Of a stretch of 64,000 nt of DNA, positions 8,219-20,264 are shown piece by piece (position 1 is the stretch's first letter; every line of letters begins with the position of its first letter). This DNA comes from Olivibacter domesticus (lineage in GTDB: Bacteria > Bacteroidota > Bacteroidia > Sphingobacteriales > Sphingobacteriaceae), in the NCBI RefSeq assembly GCF_900109575.1, contig NZ_FOAF01000001.1, forward strand, positions 839,662 through 903,661, written 5' to 3'. The position numbers and the translations under genes were made by a program. The notes under the pieces were generated by a model. It was not told the origin of the DNA. It saw only the letters and a program-made list of their open reading frames with translations, and made no database searches.

Positions 8219-8295
8219 TTAGTTGCGAGTTGTCAGTTATGAGTTGTGAGTATCAAGATATTCATCACTCATAACTTATAATTCATAATCTTCTC
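8219..8295. repeat. Degenerate GAGTTGTGAG-type intergenic repeat
   Basis: GTTGCGAGTTGTCAGTTATGAG then, after a short gap, CACTCATAACTTATAATTCATAA in the opposite sense. Same family as the block at 6828. It is followed by CAACAAACCAACTACTTAACAA, a second short motif seen near 17010 and 22206. Confidence 0.6.
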
Positions 8296-8374
8296 CTCGT
8301 TTTGATTTGCCTAAATCACTGATCACTACATATAATCACTCAACAAACCAACTACTTAACAACTCCGACTTACG

Positions 8375-9130
8375 CTATATGCTTTCAAAATCACTTCCTT
8401 TTTCTTTAAGTGCTGCTAATCTAGGAGACACATTTTTAATTTCTGGGTTTGGGTAATCATCTTCTATCAGACCATCGCGCATACGAACAATTCGATGAGC
8501 GTGCTGTGCAATATCCTCTTCATGGGTAACTAATATGATTGTATTGCCTTTTGAGTGAATTTCTTCCAATAAACCCATAATTTCCACTGAAGTTTTTGTG
8601 TCTAAGTTTCCGGTAGGTTCATCTGCCAAAATTATAGATGGATCATTTATTAGCGCCCTGGCTATCGCTACGCGTTGACGTTGGCCACCTGATAACTCGT
8701 TCGGTTTGTGATCCATTCGATTGCCCAAATTGACACTTTCGAGCGCCTTTTGGGCCTTTTCGAAACGTTGGTCTTTATTTAATCCAGCATAAATAAGTGG
8801 GAGAGCAACATTATCCAAAGAAGTGGATCTTGGCAAGAGGTTGAATGTCTGAAAGACAAAACCTATTTCTTTGTTTCGGACCTCTGCTAACTCATCGTCT
8901 GTCATGTCGCTAACTCGAATGCCATTTAACACATATTCACCCCTTGTAGGCGTGTCCAAACAGCCAAGAATATTCATGAGCGTAGATTTTCCTGATCCAG
9001 ATGGCCCCATAAGAGCAACAAATTCGCCTTTATTAATCTGTAAAGTTACTGATTTTAGCGCGTGTATAGTTTCTGATCCAATAACATATTTTCTACCTAT
9101 TTCTTTGATATCTATCAGGGATGAAGACAT
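8375..9130 (-). CDS. ABC transporter ATP-binding protein, MacB/LolD type
   Basis: 251 residues. Walker [10 protein letters not shown] at about 42-50, Q-loop in [10 protein letters not shown], the signature [15 protein letters not shown], Walker [13 protein letters not shown] and the H-switch VTHEED are all present. The extended form of this family couples to FtsX-like permeases (MacB, LolCDE) that move lipoproteins, peptides or drugs out of the inner membrane. No permease is adjacent here; the FtsX-type permease at 30078 is 21 kb away and could be a partner, but this is speculation. Confidence 0.92.
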   Translation of the reverse strand: MSSSLIDIKEIGRKYVIGSETIHALKSVTLQINKGEFVALMGPSGSGKSTLMNILGCLDTPTRGEYVLNGIRVSDMTDDELAEVRNKEIGFVFQTFNLLPRSTSLDNVALPLIYAGLNKDQRFEKAQKALESVNLGNRMDHKPNELSGGQRQRVAIARALINDPSIILADEPTGNLDTKTSVEIMGLLEEIHSKGNTIILVTHEEDIAQHAHRIVRMRDGLIEDDYPNPEIKNVSPRLAALKEKGSDFESI

Positions 9131-9177
9131 AAATTGATTTTTTATATATGAAGTAGGACTACTGTATTGAATAATTG

Positions 9178-9924
9178 TTACACTTTTATTGATGAATTTA
9201 AGCGATTGGTGAAGAGATTATAGACCTGCTCACGTAACGAGTCAACATCACTTGTATGAAGATTATTGGTTTCAATAGGTTTTAAAATCTCTATTACACA
9301 TTTGCCAGGTCTGCTGCCGTTACGACCGTCGTCCCAAAGTAGCCTCCATAGATCATGAATTACTACCGGCATAATAGGGATTTTGTTTTCAATAGCAAGT
9401 CTGAATGGGCCATTTTTAAATTCCTGTAATTTCGGGGGATAAAGATCTTCTATCCCTCCTTCAGGAAAAATCACTATATTTTTGTGTTCTTTCAAGCGTT
9501 GTTGCGCTAGTTTAAAAGCTTTATAGGAAGATATTCTACTATTTCTGTTAACAGAAATGTCTACTGATTTAAAAAATCTTCGTGTGATGGGATTATTAAG
9601 AAGTTCCTCCTTCCCCATAAAACAATAGTCATTCTTGCATAGGATTGCAATAACAGAGATATCCAAAATAGATGTGTGATTAGCGCAAATGATATAAGTT
9701 CTACTCCAGTCGACCTGTTCTTCAAATTTAAATTTAAAGGAAAAGCCACCAAAAAAAGCACTTGAAACGGACAGTATGCGCCTAATTTTAAGGATAAGGG
9801 AAAAATTTCGTTGTGGATTATGTGAAACTATCCATAAGAGAGGGTACAACAAAATAAAAAAGAAAGCTACCCAACATACATAAATACATAAATGTATCTT
9901 TCTTGCTATTCTACTTAATTTCAT
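9178..9924 (-). CDS. 1-acyl-sn-glycerol-3-phosphate acyltransferase (PlsC family)
   Basis: 248 residues. A hydrophobic N-terminal segment (about 15-35) is followed by the acyltransferase block [10 protein letters not shown] near 82-90 (HxxxxD variant NHTSILD) and block III FPEGGI near 155. PlsC-like enzymes esterify lysophosphatidate to phosphatidate at the inner face of the cytoplasmic membrane. The GGI in place of the usual GTR is common in Bacteroidota homologues. It lies between the ABC ATPase gene and the helicase gene, all on the minus strand. Confidence 0.9.
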   Translation of the reverse strand: MKLSRIARKIHLCIYVCWVAFFFILLYPLLWIVSHNPQRNFSLILKIRRILSVSSAFFGGFSFKFKFEEQVDWSRTYIICANHTSILDISVIAILCKNDYCFMGKEELLNNPITRRFFKSVDISVNRNSRISSYKAFKLAQQRLKEHKNIVIFPEGGIEDLYPPKLQEFKNGPFRLAIENKIPIMPVVIHDLWRLLWDDGRNGSRPGKCVIEILKPIETNNLHTSDVDSLREQVYNLFTNRLNSSIKV

Positions 9925-9944
9925 TACAATGGATTCACTCGAGC

Positions 9945-11204
9945 CTAGGAGGCTTTTGACTCTTCGTCGTTTCCTGTTGATGCTGGTTTTTTATTAAAGA
10001 ACTGCTTATTTTTTTTATCAAAGCCTTTTTTCCTTTTCTTCTTTTTCTTATGTATAGGTATAACTTGGGGGCCTTCACCTAAAAACTCAGGCAGTGAACA
10101 TTCATCCACTTTACGGTCCATTAGTTTTTCTATCGCCAAAAATTTTCGGAAATCCCGATTATTAACAAAGGTAATAGCTGTGCCTGTTTTTTCTGCCCTT
10201 GCAGTTCGTCCAATACGGTGTATATAATCTTCCGGGTCTGAAGGAACATCGTAATTTACTACTAGATCAATACCTTCGATATCGATTCCTCTTGATAAGA
10301 CGTCTGTTCCTACTAAAATGTTCAATTTTCTATTTTTGAAATCGAGTAGAATGGCTTCCCGTTCATCTTGTTGCAGATCGGAATGAAAGGCCTTTACTTT
10401 TAAGCTGCTTTGATATAGTTCTTTATCTAAAGATTTCACATTCTCTTTTGTGGCGGAAAAAATTATAATACTTTGATATTCATTTTCGGCCAATATATGT
10501 TTTACAAGAGCAGTTTTTTGTTCATCAAAAGTACGATAGTATTGTTGTCTGATTTTTTCGGCAGGTTGAGAGATAGCTATGTTTACATGTTTTGGATCCT
10601 TTAACAAAATTTTTGCGAAAGAGCGTATTTTTGGCGGCATAGTGGCCGAAAACAGTAAGGTTTGACGTTGCTCTGGTAACTCTCTAGTGATACGTTGAAT
10701 ATCATCTTTAAAACCCATATCAAGCATTCTATCAGCTTCATCCAATACAAAAAAATGTATTTTATTAAGTTTTACTATGCCTGATGCAATATGAGCAATG
10801 AGCCGACCAGGTGTTGCAATAACGATATCTACTCCTTCTCTAAGAGATCGTCGCTGCTGTTCGTATTCCACCCCATCTCCCCCGCCATATACCGCAATGG
10901 ACGAAATACCTGTAAAATATGCCAAGCCCTCTATCTGTTGATCTATTTGCACAGCAAGCTCCCGCGTGGGTGCTAAAATCAAAGCACTTATGGAAGGCTT
11001 CTCTTCTAACCTACAAATAGCATCCATTAAGGGCAAAAGATAAGAAGCAGTTTTACCTGTGCCAGTCTGCGCACATGCTATTAGATCATTTTTTTGTGAA
11101 ATTAACGGGATAGTTTGTTCTTGGATAGGTGTAGGGTTTTTAAATCCCATACTGTTTAAACCTTCGAAAAGTCGCTCGTCAAAATTGAAATCGCTAAAAT
11201 TCAA
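9945..11204 (-). CDS. DEAD-box RNA helicase (RhlE-like)
   Basis: 419 residues from a TTG at 11204, giving a start MNFSDFNFDERLFEGL that matches the usual N-terminus of the family; an ATG at 11273 would add 23 unusual residues. Motifs in order: Q motif near 25-40, Walker A AQTGTGKT, PTRELA, DEAD (VLDEADRMLD), SAT (LFSATMP), and the C-terminal HRIGRTAR. A lysine-rich tail follows, typical of RhlE/CsdA-type helicases that remodel rRNA or mRNA. It reads away from pyrG. Confidence 0.95.
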   Translation of the reverse strand: MNFSDFNFDERLFEGLNSMGFKNPTPIQEQTIPLISQKNDLIACAQTGTGKTASYLLPLMDAICRLEEKPSISALILAPTRELAVQIDQQIEGLAYFTGISSIAVYGGGDGVEYEQQRRSLREGVDIVIATPGRLIAHIASGIVKLNKIHFFVLDEADRMLDMGFKDDIQRITRELPEQRQTLLFSATMPPKIRSFAKILLKDPKHVNIAISQPAEKIRQQYYRTFDEQKTALVKHILAENEYQSIIIFSATKENVKSLDKELYQSSLKVKAFHSDLQQDEREAILLDFKNRKLNILVGTDVLSRGIDIEGIDLVVNYDVPSDPEDYIHRIGRTARAEKTGTAITFVNNRDFRKFLAIEKLMDRKVDECSLPEFLGEGPQVIPIHKKKKKRKKGFDKKNKQFFNKKPASTGNDEESKAS

Positions 11205-11273
11205 GATAATAATTATTTTTTTGATGGTAAATTTAGGCAAAAATGTTCTTATATCCAATTCTTTAATATGCAA

Positions 11274-13207
<1,934 letters not shown>

Positions 13208-13268
13208 CATAATAAGGAGCCCATATATAATTTAAATATATAATTTAGACTGAAACAGTAGTATTAAG

Positions 13269-15098
13269 ATGGATAGAAATACCTTTACTGGCCTGTTCTT
13301 GATCATGATAATCTTGGCAGGATCGGTATTTTTTATGAAACCCTCAGAAGAGGAAATCAAAAAAGAACAGCAATTACAAGATTCCCTTGCTCAGCGTAAA
13401 ACGCCTGATCAAAAAAAACTGACCGATAGTTTATTTGCTGCCCAACAAGGCTTAGAAGCTTCTTCAATTGATTCAACACAAATGACAGGACCATTTGGTG
13501 GGGCAAAAGTTGGTGCAGAGGAGCTTATTGTGCTTGAAAATGAATTTATAAAAGCATCTATCAGTACCAAAGGTGGTAGAATTAAGTCGGTAGAAGTAAA
13601 AGGAGAAAAAGATTATAAGGGAAATCCCCTATTTCTCTTTAATGGAGATAAAAATAAGTTTGGTCTGCAGTTTTCAACAGCAGGCGTTAATATAAATACA
13701 AATGATTTATATTTTCTTCCACAAAGCAAGGAAAATATAACTGTAAGTAAAACTGACTCTGCTTCTCTTACCCTGCGCTTAAATTATGCTGAAAATAAGT
13801 ATATAGATTATATTTATAGCTTGAAGGGAGATAGCTATCAGGTAGGATTTACTGTAATTACCAAAGGTATGCAGGATGTTGTAGCCCCTGCTGAAAGTAA
13901 ATTAGTATTAAATTGGCAAGCAGATCTGCCTCAGAAAGAAAAGGATATGAAGGACGAACGCAATCGTTCTACTGCATATTTTAGATTGTCTGATGGTGGC
14001 GATGTCGATGAGTTGAGTACTACCAAAGATGATAATAAAGAACTCGGCAAAACGGATTGGATATCCTTTAAGCAGCATTATTTTTCGAATGTATTGATTG
14101 CAAAAAACAGTTTCAATGGCGGATCTCTTAAGGTAACGACTTTAAATAGTGATGAAATTGTGAAGTCTTTTGCTGCCAATATGGAATTGGCTTTCAATAG
14201 ACAGGATGTAAACTCCTACCCTATGGCCTTCTATTTTGGACCGAATAAATACAGTATTCTAAAGGATCAAGGTCTCGATCTGGAAAAGCAGATCAATATG
14301 GGATGGGGGCCGATGAAATGGATTAACAGGTTTATTACACTTCCTGTATTCAATTTATTAGAAGGGTTTAACTGGAATTATGGCCTGATCATTTTAGTAC
14401 TCACTATTTTGCTTAAGCTCGTACTTTCTCCGCTTACGTATAAATCGTATGTTTCGATGGCCAAAATGCGTGTGCTAAAGCCTGAAATGGATGAAATTAA
14501 GGCGAAGGTAGGCGAAGACAACCAAACACTTTTGCAACAGGAATATTTAAAATTATATAAACAAGCGGGTGTAAACCCAATGGGCGGATGTATTCCGATG
14601 GTTCTTCAGATGCCTTTTATGATTGCCTTTTTCTTCTTCTTTCCTAATTTATTTGAATTAAGAGGAGAAAGCTTTCTATGGATGAAGGATCTTTCTACTT
14701 ATGATTCGATCATAAATTTCCCCATGATACCTGTTATTAACATTAACCATATTAGTTTAATGTGTATCTTAATGACCTGTGCAACATTAATTTCTACGTG
14801 GTATAACAATATGGTTTCTGGCGCTACAGGCCAAATGAAGTACATTGGATATTTTATGCCATTGATTTTCTTTTTTGTTCTGAACAGCTATCCTGCGGGT
14901 TTGAATTATTATTATTTCTTATCTACCTGTTTTACTTTTGTAATACAATTTTTTATCAGACAGTCTATCAATGATGAAAAGATACACGGTATGATACAGG
15001 CAAATAAGAAAAAGCCAGAAACTAGCAAAAAGAAATCTTCATTCCAGAAAAGAATGGAAGATTATATGCGCCAGCAACAAAAAACAAACAAGAAATAG
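13269..15098 (+). CDS. yidC: Membrane protein insertase YidC
   Basis: 609 residues, the long Gram-negative form. An N-terminal anchor (NTFTGLFLIMIILAGSVFF) is followed by a large periplasmic beta-domain (about 80-350), then the conserved insertase core with membrane segments near 370-400, 440-460, 495-515 and 535-565 and the PMGGCIPMVLQMPFMIAFF segment. The tail is basic, as expected for ribosome contact. It inserts inner-membrane proteins with or without SecYEG. A terminator follows at 15131-15160. Confidence 0.97.
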   Translation: MDRNTFTGLFLIMIILAGSVFFMKPSEEEIKKEQQLQDSLAQRKTPDQKKLTDSLFAAQQGLEASSIDSTQMTGPFGGAKVGAEELIVLENEFIKASISTKGGRIKSVEVKGEKDYKGNPLFLFNGDKNKFGLQFSTAGVNINTNDLYFLPQSKENITVSKTDSASLTLRLNYAENKYIDYIYSLKGDSYQVGFTVITKGMQDVVAPAESKLVLNWQADLPQKEKDMKDERNRSTAYFRLSDGGDVDELSTTKDDNKELGKTDWISFKQHYFSNVLIAKNSFNGGSLKVTTLNSDEIVKSFAANMELAFNRQDVNSYPMAFYFGPNKYSILKDQGLDLEKQINMGWGPMKWINRFITLPVFNLLEGFNWNYGLIILVLTILLKLVLSPLTYKSYVSMAKMRVLKPEMDEIKAKVGEDNQTLLQQEYLKLYKQAGVNPMGGCIPMVLQMPFMIAFFFFFPNLFELRGESFLWMKDLSTYDSIINFPMIPVININHISLMCILMTCATLISTWYNNMVSGATGQMKYIGYFMPLIFFFVLNSYPAGLNYYYFLSTCFTFVIQFFIRQSINDEKIHGMIQANKKKPETSKKKSSFQKRMEDYMRQQQKTNKK

Positions 15099-15130
15099 AG
15101 GAATATCGTCAAGGGAATTTAGTCTTGAAA

Positions 15131-15160
15131 AAAGGGCGCATTGAATGTGCCCTTTCTTTA
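15131..15160 (+). terminator. Terminator after yidC
   Basis: Stem AAAGGGCGCA / TGTGCCCTTT (one G-T pair), TTGAA loop, then CTTTATTT. It follows the yidC stop by about 30 nt. Confidence 0.75.
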
Positions 15161-15232
15161 TTTGGATGAATACATATATTATATACAGTCCGCTGACATA
15201 TCCTAAATAGGTGATACCTTGGTGTCAGTAGC

Positions 15233-15571
15233 TTATTTTTTAAACAATTTTTGTATAAAAGTAAGCTTAATTCCTATAAACCATTCTCCTCCTCTCTTCT
15301 CAAGTGGGTAAACGCTAATGTAGTTTCCTTGTCCGATCGCTCCTCTCCCATTTTTTAAGTCAAAAGCATGTCTATGATAAGGGCATATTAACTTTCCACT
15401 TGCACACCATCCTTCACTTAGGTCGGCGCCAGCATGCGGGCATTTGCTACTGGTGGCAAAATAATTGTTTTCATGGTTTATGAGGCAAATATTTTTACCA
15501 GCTAGTTTGATCTTGTTAATCGCATTTTCCGCCGGTATTAAATGATCTTCAATTCTATACCAATTAATCAT
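15233..15571 (-). CDS. Rieske-type [2Fe-2S] ferredoxin
   Basis: 112 residues with one Rieske domain. Cluster ligands are C44 and H46 in CPHAGAD and C63 and H66 in CPYHRHAF. There is no signal peptide and no oxygenase domain, so it is a small soluble ferredoxin of the NirD/biphenyl-dioxygenase ferredoxin type. Electron partner not evident; neighbours are yidC (convergent) and a TfoX-like gene (divergent). Confidence 0.9.
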   Translation of the reverse strand: MINWYRIEDHLIPAENAINKIKLAGKNICLINHENNYFATSSKCPHAGADLSEGWCASGKLICPYHRHAFDLKNGRGAIGQGNYISVYPLEKRGGEWFIGIKLTFIQKLFKK

Positions 15572-15675
15572 CGTTTGTACATATTTATTTTATAAATTTA
15601 AGAAAACATTTATCATAAAATTTGTCGATGTATTTACGATAGATCATTTGTAAACGACTAACCCAAGTATCAAAA

Positions 15676-15999
15676 ATGAAAGTAAATGAAAAATTACTCA
15701 ACAGAATAAGAGAAGCATTAGTAGATGTAGATCATCTGCAAGAAAAAACGATGTTTGGTGGTATTTGTTTTATGGTAAATGATAAAATGTGTGTTTGTAT
15801 AAGAGATGACCGAATGATGTGTAGAGTCGGTCCGGAAAACTATGAAGCGTGTCTAGAGAAAAATGGTTGTGAGCCAATGATTCATGGGAAAAAACAAATG
15901 AAAGGTTATGTATTTGTATATGAAGAGGGATACAAGGACCGCCGTGATTTTGAGACATGGATTCGGCTTGCCTTAAATTATAATCAACAACTTATATAG
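15676..15999 (+). CDS. TfoX/Sxy N-terminal-domain protein
   Basis: 107 residues. The MFGGICFMVNDKMCVCI stretch and the DRMMCRVGPENYEACL that follows are typical of the TfoX N-terminal domain. In gamma-proteobacteria Sxy/TfoX proteins promote competence, but the many short single-domain relatives in Bacteroidota have no known role, so no function is claimed. queG follows 66 bases downstream with its own promoter. Confidence 0.85.
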   Translation: MKVNEKLLNRIREALVDVDHLQEKTMFGGICFMVNDKMCVCIRDDRMMCRVGPENYEACLEKNGCEPMIHGKKQMKGYVFVYEEGYKDRRDFETWIRLALNYNQQLI

Positions 16000-16030
16000 A
16001 ATCTATTGGAAGAGGTAAGATATAAGAAGA

Positions 16031-16061
16031 TTGTATATGAAGACTACTTTACCTAATTTTG
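16031..16061 (+). promoter_or_regulatory. Promoter for queG, probably giving a leaderless mRNA
   Basis: TTG at 16031-16033, exactly 20 nt, then TAATTTTG at 16054-16061. The ATG at 16066 starts 4 nt after the box, so the expected transcription start coincides with the start codon. Confidence 0.6.
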
Positions 16062-16065
16062 CACT

Positions 16066-17001
16066 ATGCAAAGTGCTGCTGCTAGCTATTCAAAATTGAT
16101 CAAAGACGAAGCCAAGCGTCTTGGATTCTCATTTTGTGGTATTGCGGAGGCGACCTTTTTAGAAGACGAAGCACCTAGATTGGAGACCTGGTTAAAAGGA
16201 CAAATGCATGGTGAAATGCATTACATGGAAAATCATTTTGACAAACGTTTAGATCCACGGCTTTTAGTAGACGGCGCTAAATCAGTTATTTCTTTAGGAT
16301 TTAATTATTATAATTCTGATTTACAATCTGATAAAGAGTCTCCAAAAATTTCGAAGTATGCTTACGGAATGGATTACCATACGGTTATTAAAGACAGATT
16401 AAAGTTGTTATTGGCGTATATACAAACGGAGATTGGAGAGGTAGGCGGGCGGGCTTTTGTTGATTCTGCTCCGGTACTAGAGCGAGCTTGGGCAAAAAAA
16501 TCTGGTTTGGGGTGGGTAGGGAAAAACGGCAACTTAATTAATAAAAAGCATGGGTCTTTCTTCTTTTTATGTGAACTGATTATTGATCTACCTTTAGCAT
16601 ATGATATCCCACCAACAAAAGATTACTGTGGGACATGTACTAAATGTATAGACGCTTGCCCCACAGAAGCCATCGTAGCCCCTCAAATTGTAAATGGCAG
16701 TAAATGTATTTCATACCTTACAATCGAATTAAAAAATGAAATACCACAGGAGTTTGCCGGAAAAATGGATAACTGGATGTTTGGCTGTGATGTATGTCAA
16801 GACGTCTGTCCATGGAACCGTTTCTCTGAACCCCACAAAGAAGAAGCTTTTCACCCTCATCCAGACTTACTAGATATGAAACAGCGAGACTGGGAAGAGA
16901 TAACGGAAGAAACTTTTCAGCGCGTATTTAAAAAGTCAGCTGTCAAAAGAGCCAAGTTTGCGGGGCTCACCCGTAATATCAAATTTCTTAAGAATAGTTG
17001 A
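16066..17001 (+). CDS. queG: Epoxyqueuosine reductase
   Basis: 311 residues. The C-terminal part holds two 4Fe-4S motifs, [12 protein letters not shown] near 191-202 and [11 protein letters not shown] near 241-251, and the central [23 protein letters not shown] is the cobalamin/substrate region of QueG. The enzyme makes queuosine in tRNA by reducing epoxyqueuosine with B12, so the adenosyltransferase/B12 salvage gene at 7653 is a fitting genomic companion. Start choice is supported by the -7 box 4 nt upstream. Confidence 0.96.
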   Translation: MQSAAASYSKLIKDEAKRLGFSFCGIAEATFLEDEAPRLETWLKGQMHGEMHYMENHFDKRLDPRLLVDGAKSVISLGFNYYNSDLQSDKESPKISKYAYGMDYHTVIKDRLKLLLAYIQTEIGEVGGRAFVDSAPVLERAWAKKSGLGWVGKNGNLINKKHGSFFFLCELIIDLPLAYDIPPTKDYCGTCTKCIDACPTEAIVAPQIVNGSKCISYLTIELKNEIPQEFAGKMDNWMFGCDVCQDVCPWNRFSEPHKEEAFHPHPDLLDMKQRDWEEITEETFQRVFKKSAVKRAKFAGLTRNIKFLKNS

Positions 17002-17098
17002 GTAGTTAACTTGTTGAATTGTTAAATAGTTTGCAGCTGAATCTTGCTACTAATAACTTGTAGCGAATAACTTAATACCCACAACTCGCAACTTACAA
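16990..17098. repeat. Degenerate intergenic repeats between queG and pyrD
   Basis: Contains GTTAACTTGTTGAATTGTTAAATAG followed by AACTTGTAGCGAATAACTT and CCACAACTCGCAACTTACAA. These are two interspersed motif types also found near 8219 and 22146. No hairpin of terminator type is obvious. Confidence 0.55.
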
Positions 17099-18124
17099 TT
17101 AATCAAGAAGTGCTTTACAAATTTTTTTCACCAAAGCGGGGCCTTCATAAATGAAACCCGTATATAATTGCACTAAAGAAGCTCCTGCGGCAAGTTTTTC
17201 TTGTGCATCAGTGGCACTGTGTATCCCTCCTACACCAATAATTGGGAAGGCCTTATTTGATTTTTCTGCTAAATAACGAATTACTTCTGTAGAGCGTTTA
17301 GTTAACGGTTTCCCACTTAGGCCTCCAGATTCATTTACCAGCGCCTCATCTGAATGAAGACTATCCCTTGAAATAGTGGTGTTTGTAGCTATAATACCTG
17401 CGATCCCAGTCGCGGCAACTATTTCAATAATGTCGTCTAACTGGCTATCAGTTAAGTCGGGCGCTATTTTTAAAAGAATTGGACGAGAAATACCATTTTT
17501 TAAATTTCGTTGTTGAAGCGTATTCAAAATATGCTTTAAGGGTTCCTTTTCTTGCAAATCACGCAAGCCAGGAGTATTCGGAGAGCTAACATTGACAACA
17601 AAATAATCCACTACATCAAACAAAGCATCAAAACAGATAATATAATCGTTTACAGCATCTTCGTTTGGTGTCATCTTATTTTTTCCAATATTACCTCCAA
17701 TGATAATATTCTCTCTCTTTTTTAAATATTTGAGGCGCATAGCTGCGACATCAACGCCTTGATTGTTAAATCCCATTCTGTTAATAAGCGCCTTATCTGC
17801 TGTTAAGCGGAACATTCTGGGTTTATCATTACCAGGTTGAGGCCTGGGCGTAACGGTACCTATTTCTATGAATCCAAACCCAAGGTCGGCTAGTTCATCT
17901 ACATATTCTGCATTTTTATCAAATCCAGCAGCCAGACCTACAGGATTTTTAAATGTCAAGCCAAAAACATTTCTTTCCAGACGTTTATTCTCCAAGGTGA
18001 ATGCCGCTTTTACAAGTCTGCTTCCTCCCCATATTTTATTCACTGCTTTTAGTCCGCCAGTAACATTATGATGAGCAACTTCAGGGCTCATTAAGAAAAA
18101 GAGTGGTTTAACCAGTTTATACAT
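17099..18124 (-). CDS. pyrD: Dihydroorotate dehydrogenase (quinone), class 2
   Basis: 341 residues from the ATG at 18124 ([19 protein letters not shown]), the standard N-terminus of membrane-linked class 2 enzymes; a start at 18178 would add 18 atypical residues. Seen: [34 protein letters not shown] with the catalytic serine, KIAPDLTD, and the C-terminal [22 protein letters not shown] site. It oxidises dihydroorotate with quinone in pyrimidine synthesis. A CATCTTTG near-consensus -7 box sits 7 nt before the ATG. Confidence 0.96.
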   Translation of the reverse strand: MYKLVKPLFFLMSPEVAHHNVTGGLKAVNKIWGGSRLVKAAFTLENKRLERNVFGLTFKNPVGLAAGFDKNAEYVDELADLGFGFIEIGTVTPRPQPGNDKPRMFRLTADKALINRMGFNNQGVDVAAMRLKYLKKRENIIIGGNIGKNKMTPNEDAVNDYIICFDALFDVVDYFVVNVSSPNTPGLRDLQEKEPLKHILNTLQQRNLKNGISRPILLKIAPDLTDSQLDDIIEIVAATGIAGIIATNTTISRDSLHSDEALVNESGGLSGKPLTKRSTEVIRYLAEKSNKAFPIIGVGGIHSATDAQEKLAAGASLVQLYTGFIYEGPALVKKICKALLD

Positions 18125-18192
18125 GATGCTGCAAAGATGAAGAAAATTAGCTAATGAAACAATTAGCCGATTAGTCAATATATAAATTTTCG

Positions 18193-18200
18193 TACATTTG
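18193..18200 (+). promoter_or_regulatory. -7 box TACATTTG close to the ABC-F start
   Basis: Exact TAnnTTTG match with the ATG at 18209, 8 nt later, so the leader would be only a few nucleotides. No clear -33 TTG was found. Confidence 0.45.
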
Positions 18201-18208
18201 CGCCCACA

Positions 18209-20131
18209 ATGATTGCTATTAATAATTTAACGTTTGAGATAGGTGCACGCGCCTTGTACGATGAAGCCAATTGGCATATAAAACCAGGCGATAAGGTAGG
18301 GTTAATTGGTGCTAATGGCACTGGAAAAACTACTTTACTACGGATGATAGTAGGTGAATATACTCCCACTTCTGGAACCATCTCAATGGCGAAGGATATA
18401 AAAATCGGTTACCTTAACCAGGATCTTTTATCTTACGAATCAGAAAAGAGTATTCTGCACGTTGCAATGGAGGCTTTTGAACGCCAGAACCAGCTTCATA
18501 CGGAAATTGAGAATCTCCTAAAAAAGATGGAGACAGACTATAGTGAAGAATTAATCAACAAGTTAAGTGATAAACAAAGTGAGTTTGAAGCGCTTGACGG
18601 TTATAGTATTGAATATAGGGCTCATGAAATTCTAGCCGGATTGGGGTTTGATGATGAGCAACAAACACGTAAATTATCAGAATTCTCCGGAGGATGGCGT
18701 ATGCGTGTTATGCTTGCCCGTATTTTGCTTCAAGCGCCGGATATTTTGTTGCTAGATGAGCCAACCAACCACTTGGATTTACCTTCTATCAAATGGCTAG
18801 AGACCTACCTTCAAGCCTTTGAAGGCGCTATCGTGATTGTTTCGCATGATAGATATTTTTTAGATAGAGTCATTAATAAAACTGTAGAGTCAAGGAAAGG
18901 TAAATTGACACTCTATGCGGGTAACTATTCATTTTATCTTGAAGAAAAAGCACTTCGTAACGAAATACAAGCCGGTCAGTTTAAAAACCAGCAGGCTAAA
19001 ATAAAACAAGAAGAGCGTTTAATTGAACGTTTTCGCGCGAAGGCAAGTAAAGCTAAAATGGCTCAGTCGCGCATAAAAGCGTTGGAACGAATGGATCGCG
19101 TTGATGATGTTGATGATGATAATCCTACGGTTAATTTTAGTTTTAAATTCAGTAAACAGTCTGGCAGGCATGTGGTACGGATGGAACATATTACCAAGTC
19201 GTATCCAGGTGTACCTATCTTGAGCAATGCAAATGGTGTAATAGAGAAAGGTGACAAAATTGCATTAATCGGTGCCAATGGTAAAGGTAAATCAACCTTA
19301 CTACGCATTATTGCGAATGCCGATAAGGATTTTACTGGAAAAACTGAAACAGGGCATAATGTGAGCACCACTTTTTTTGCGCAGCATCAGCTAGAAGCGT
19401 TACATTTGGAAAATGAAATCCTGCAAGAACTACAAGCCTTCGCTCCAAAACATACCGAAACGGAGCTAAGATCGATCTTGGGTTGCTTTCTTTTTACCGG
19501 TGATGATGCTTTTAAGAAAATACGTGTTTTATCGGGTGGTGAGAAATCACGCGTTGCATTGGCGAAAGCCTTAACTGCAGATGCTAATTTTCTTATACTC
19601 GATGAGCCTACAAACCACTTGGATATTCAGTCGGTAAACATTTTGATTCAAGCCCTTCAACAATTCGAAGGAACACTCATTACAGTTTCTCACGACCGTT
19701 ATTTTTTAGATAGTGTTGCCAATAAAATATGGTACATAGAAAATCAGGAAATTAAAGAGTACCCTGGTACTTACCAAGAATATGAGGAATGGCAGTCAAA
19801 AAGACCTGTAGTCAAAGAGAAACAAACAGTTCAAGTTCAGCCGAAAAAGGAAGAAAGCAAAAAGGTAGTACCGGCAGTCAATGAAGTAGCTGATAGAAAT
19901 AAGCAGTTGCAGAAATTGAATAAAGAACTCGAAAGCCTCGAACAAAAGGTAACGAAGCTTGAAGAAGAACTGGCTGCAATCGAAAAGGTACTTGCTGATC
20001 AAGTTATTTATAATAATCCAAGCAAACTTAAGGAAACGAACGACCAATATAATCGGAAAAAAGGTGAGTTAGCTGAGCACCAAACAAAATGGGAAATCCT
20101 TGCTGAGGAGATATTAGTATTAGGCAACTAA
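18209..20131 (+). CDS. ABC-F family ATPase (Uup/EttA-like)
   Basis: 640 residues with two ABC domains and no membrane segments. Walker [10 protein letters not shown] near 33-41, signature [16 protein letters not shown], Walker [13 protein letters not shown]; an alpha-helical linker rich in K/R/E (about 245-310); second Walker [10 protein letters not shown], signature [15 protein letters not shown] and [13 protein letters not shown]-terminal coiled-coil (about 560-640, [20 protein letters not shown]) matches Uup-type proteins. ABC-F proteins act on the ribosome or on nucleic acids; some give antibiotic resistance, but nothing here points to that. Confidence 0.93.
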   Translation: MIAINNLTFEIGARALYDEANWHIKPGDKVGLIGANGTGKTTLLRMIVGEYTPTSGTISMAKDIKIGYLNQDLLSYESEKSILHVAMEAFERQNQLHTEIENLLKKMETDYSEELINKLSDKQSEFEALDGYSIEYRAHEILAGLGFDDEQQTRKLSEFSGGWRMRVMLARILLQAPDILLLDEPTNHLDLPSIKWLETYLQAFEGAIVIVSHDRYFLDRVINKTVESRKGKLTLYAGNYSFYLEEKALRNEIQAGQFKNQQAKIKQEERLIERFRAKASKAKMAQSRIKALERMDRVDDVDDDNPTVNFSFKFSKQSGRHVVRMEHITKSYPGVPILSNANGVIEKGDKIALIGANGKGKSTLLRIIANADKDFTGKTETGHNVSTTFFAQHQLEALHLENEILQELQAFAPKHTETELRSILGCFLFTGDDAFKKIRVLSGGEKSRVALAKALTADANFLILDEPTNHLDIQSVNILIQALQQFEGTLITVSHDRYFLDSVANKIWYIENQEIKEYPGTYQEYEEWQSKRPVVKEKQTVQVQPKKEESKKVVPAVNEVADRNKQLQKLNKELESLEQKVTKLEEELAAIEKVLADQVIYNNPSKLKETNDQYNRKKGELAEHQTKWEILAEEILVLGN

Positions 20132-20264
20132 AGCCTAATACTCGGTCTAATAGGTGCAAATTTTATTAACTGTAAAGAAAAATAAATATAGGTATTTTAT
20201 ATATAGTCGAATGAAACGAGTATATTGACCCTATAATTTAATGCTTTACCAATAGAATTTGTAG

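Noticed and set aside
8375-9130. ATPase and the permease at 30078 considered as one transporter
   Set aside because: They are 21 kb apart and on separate transcripts; a link is only possible, not supported.
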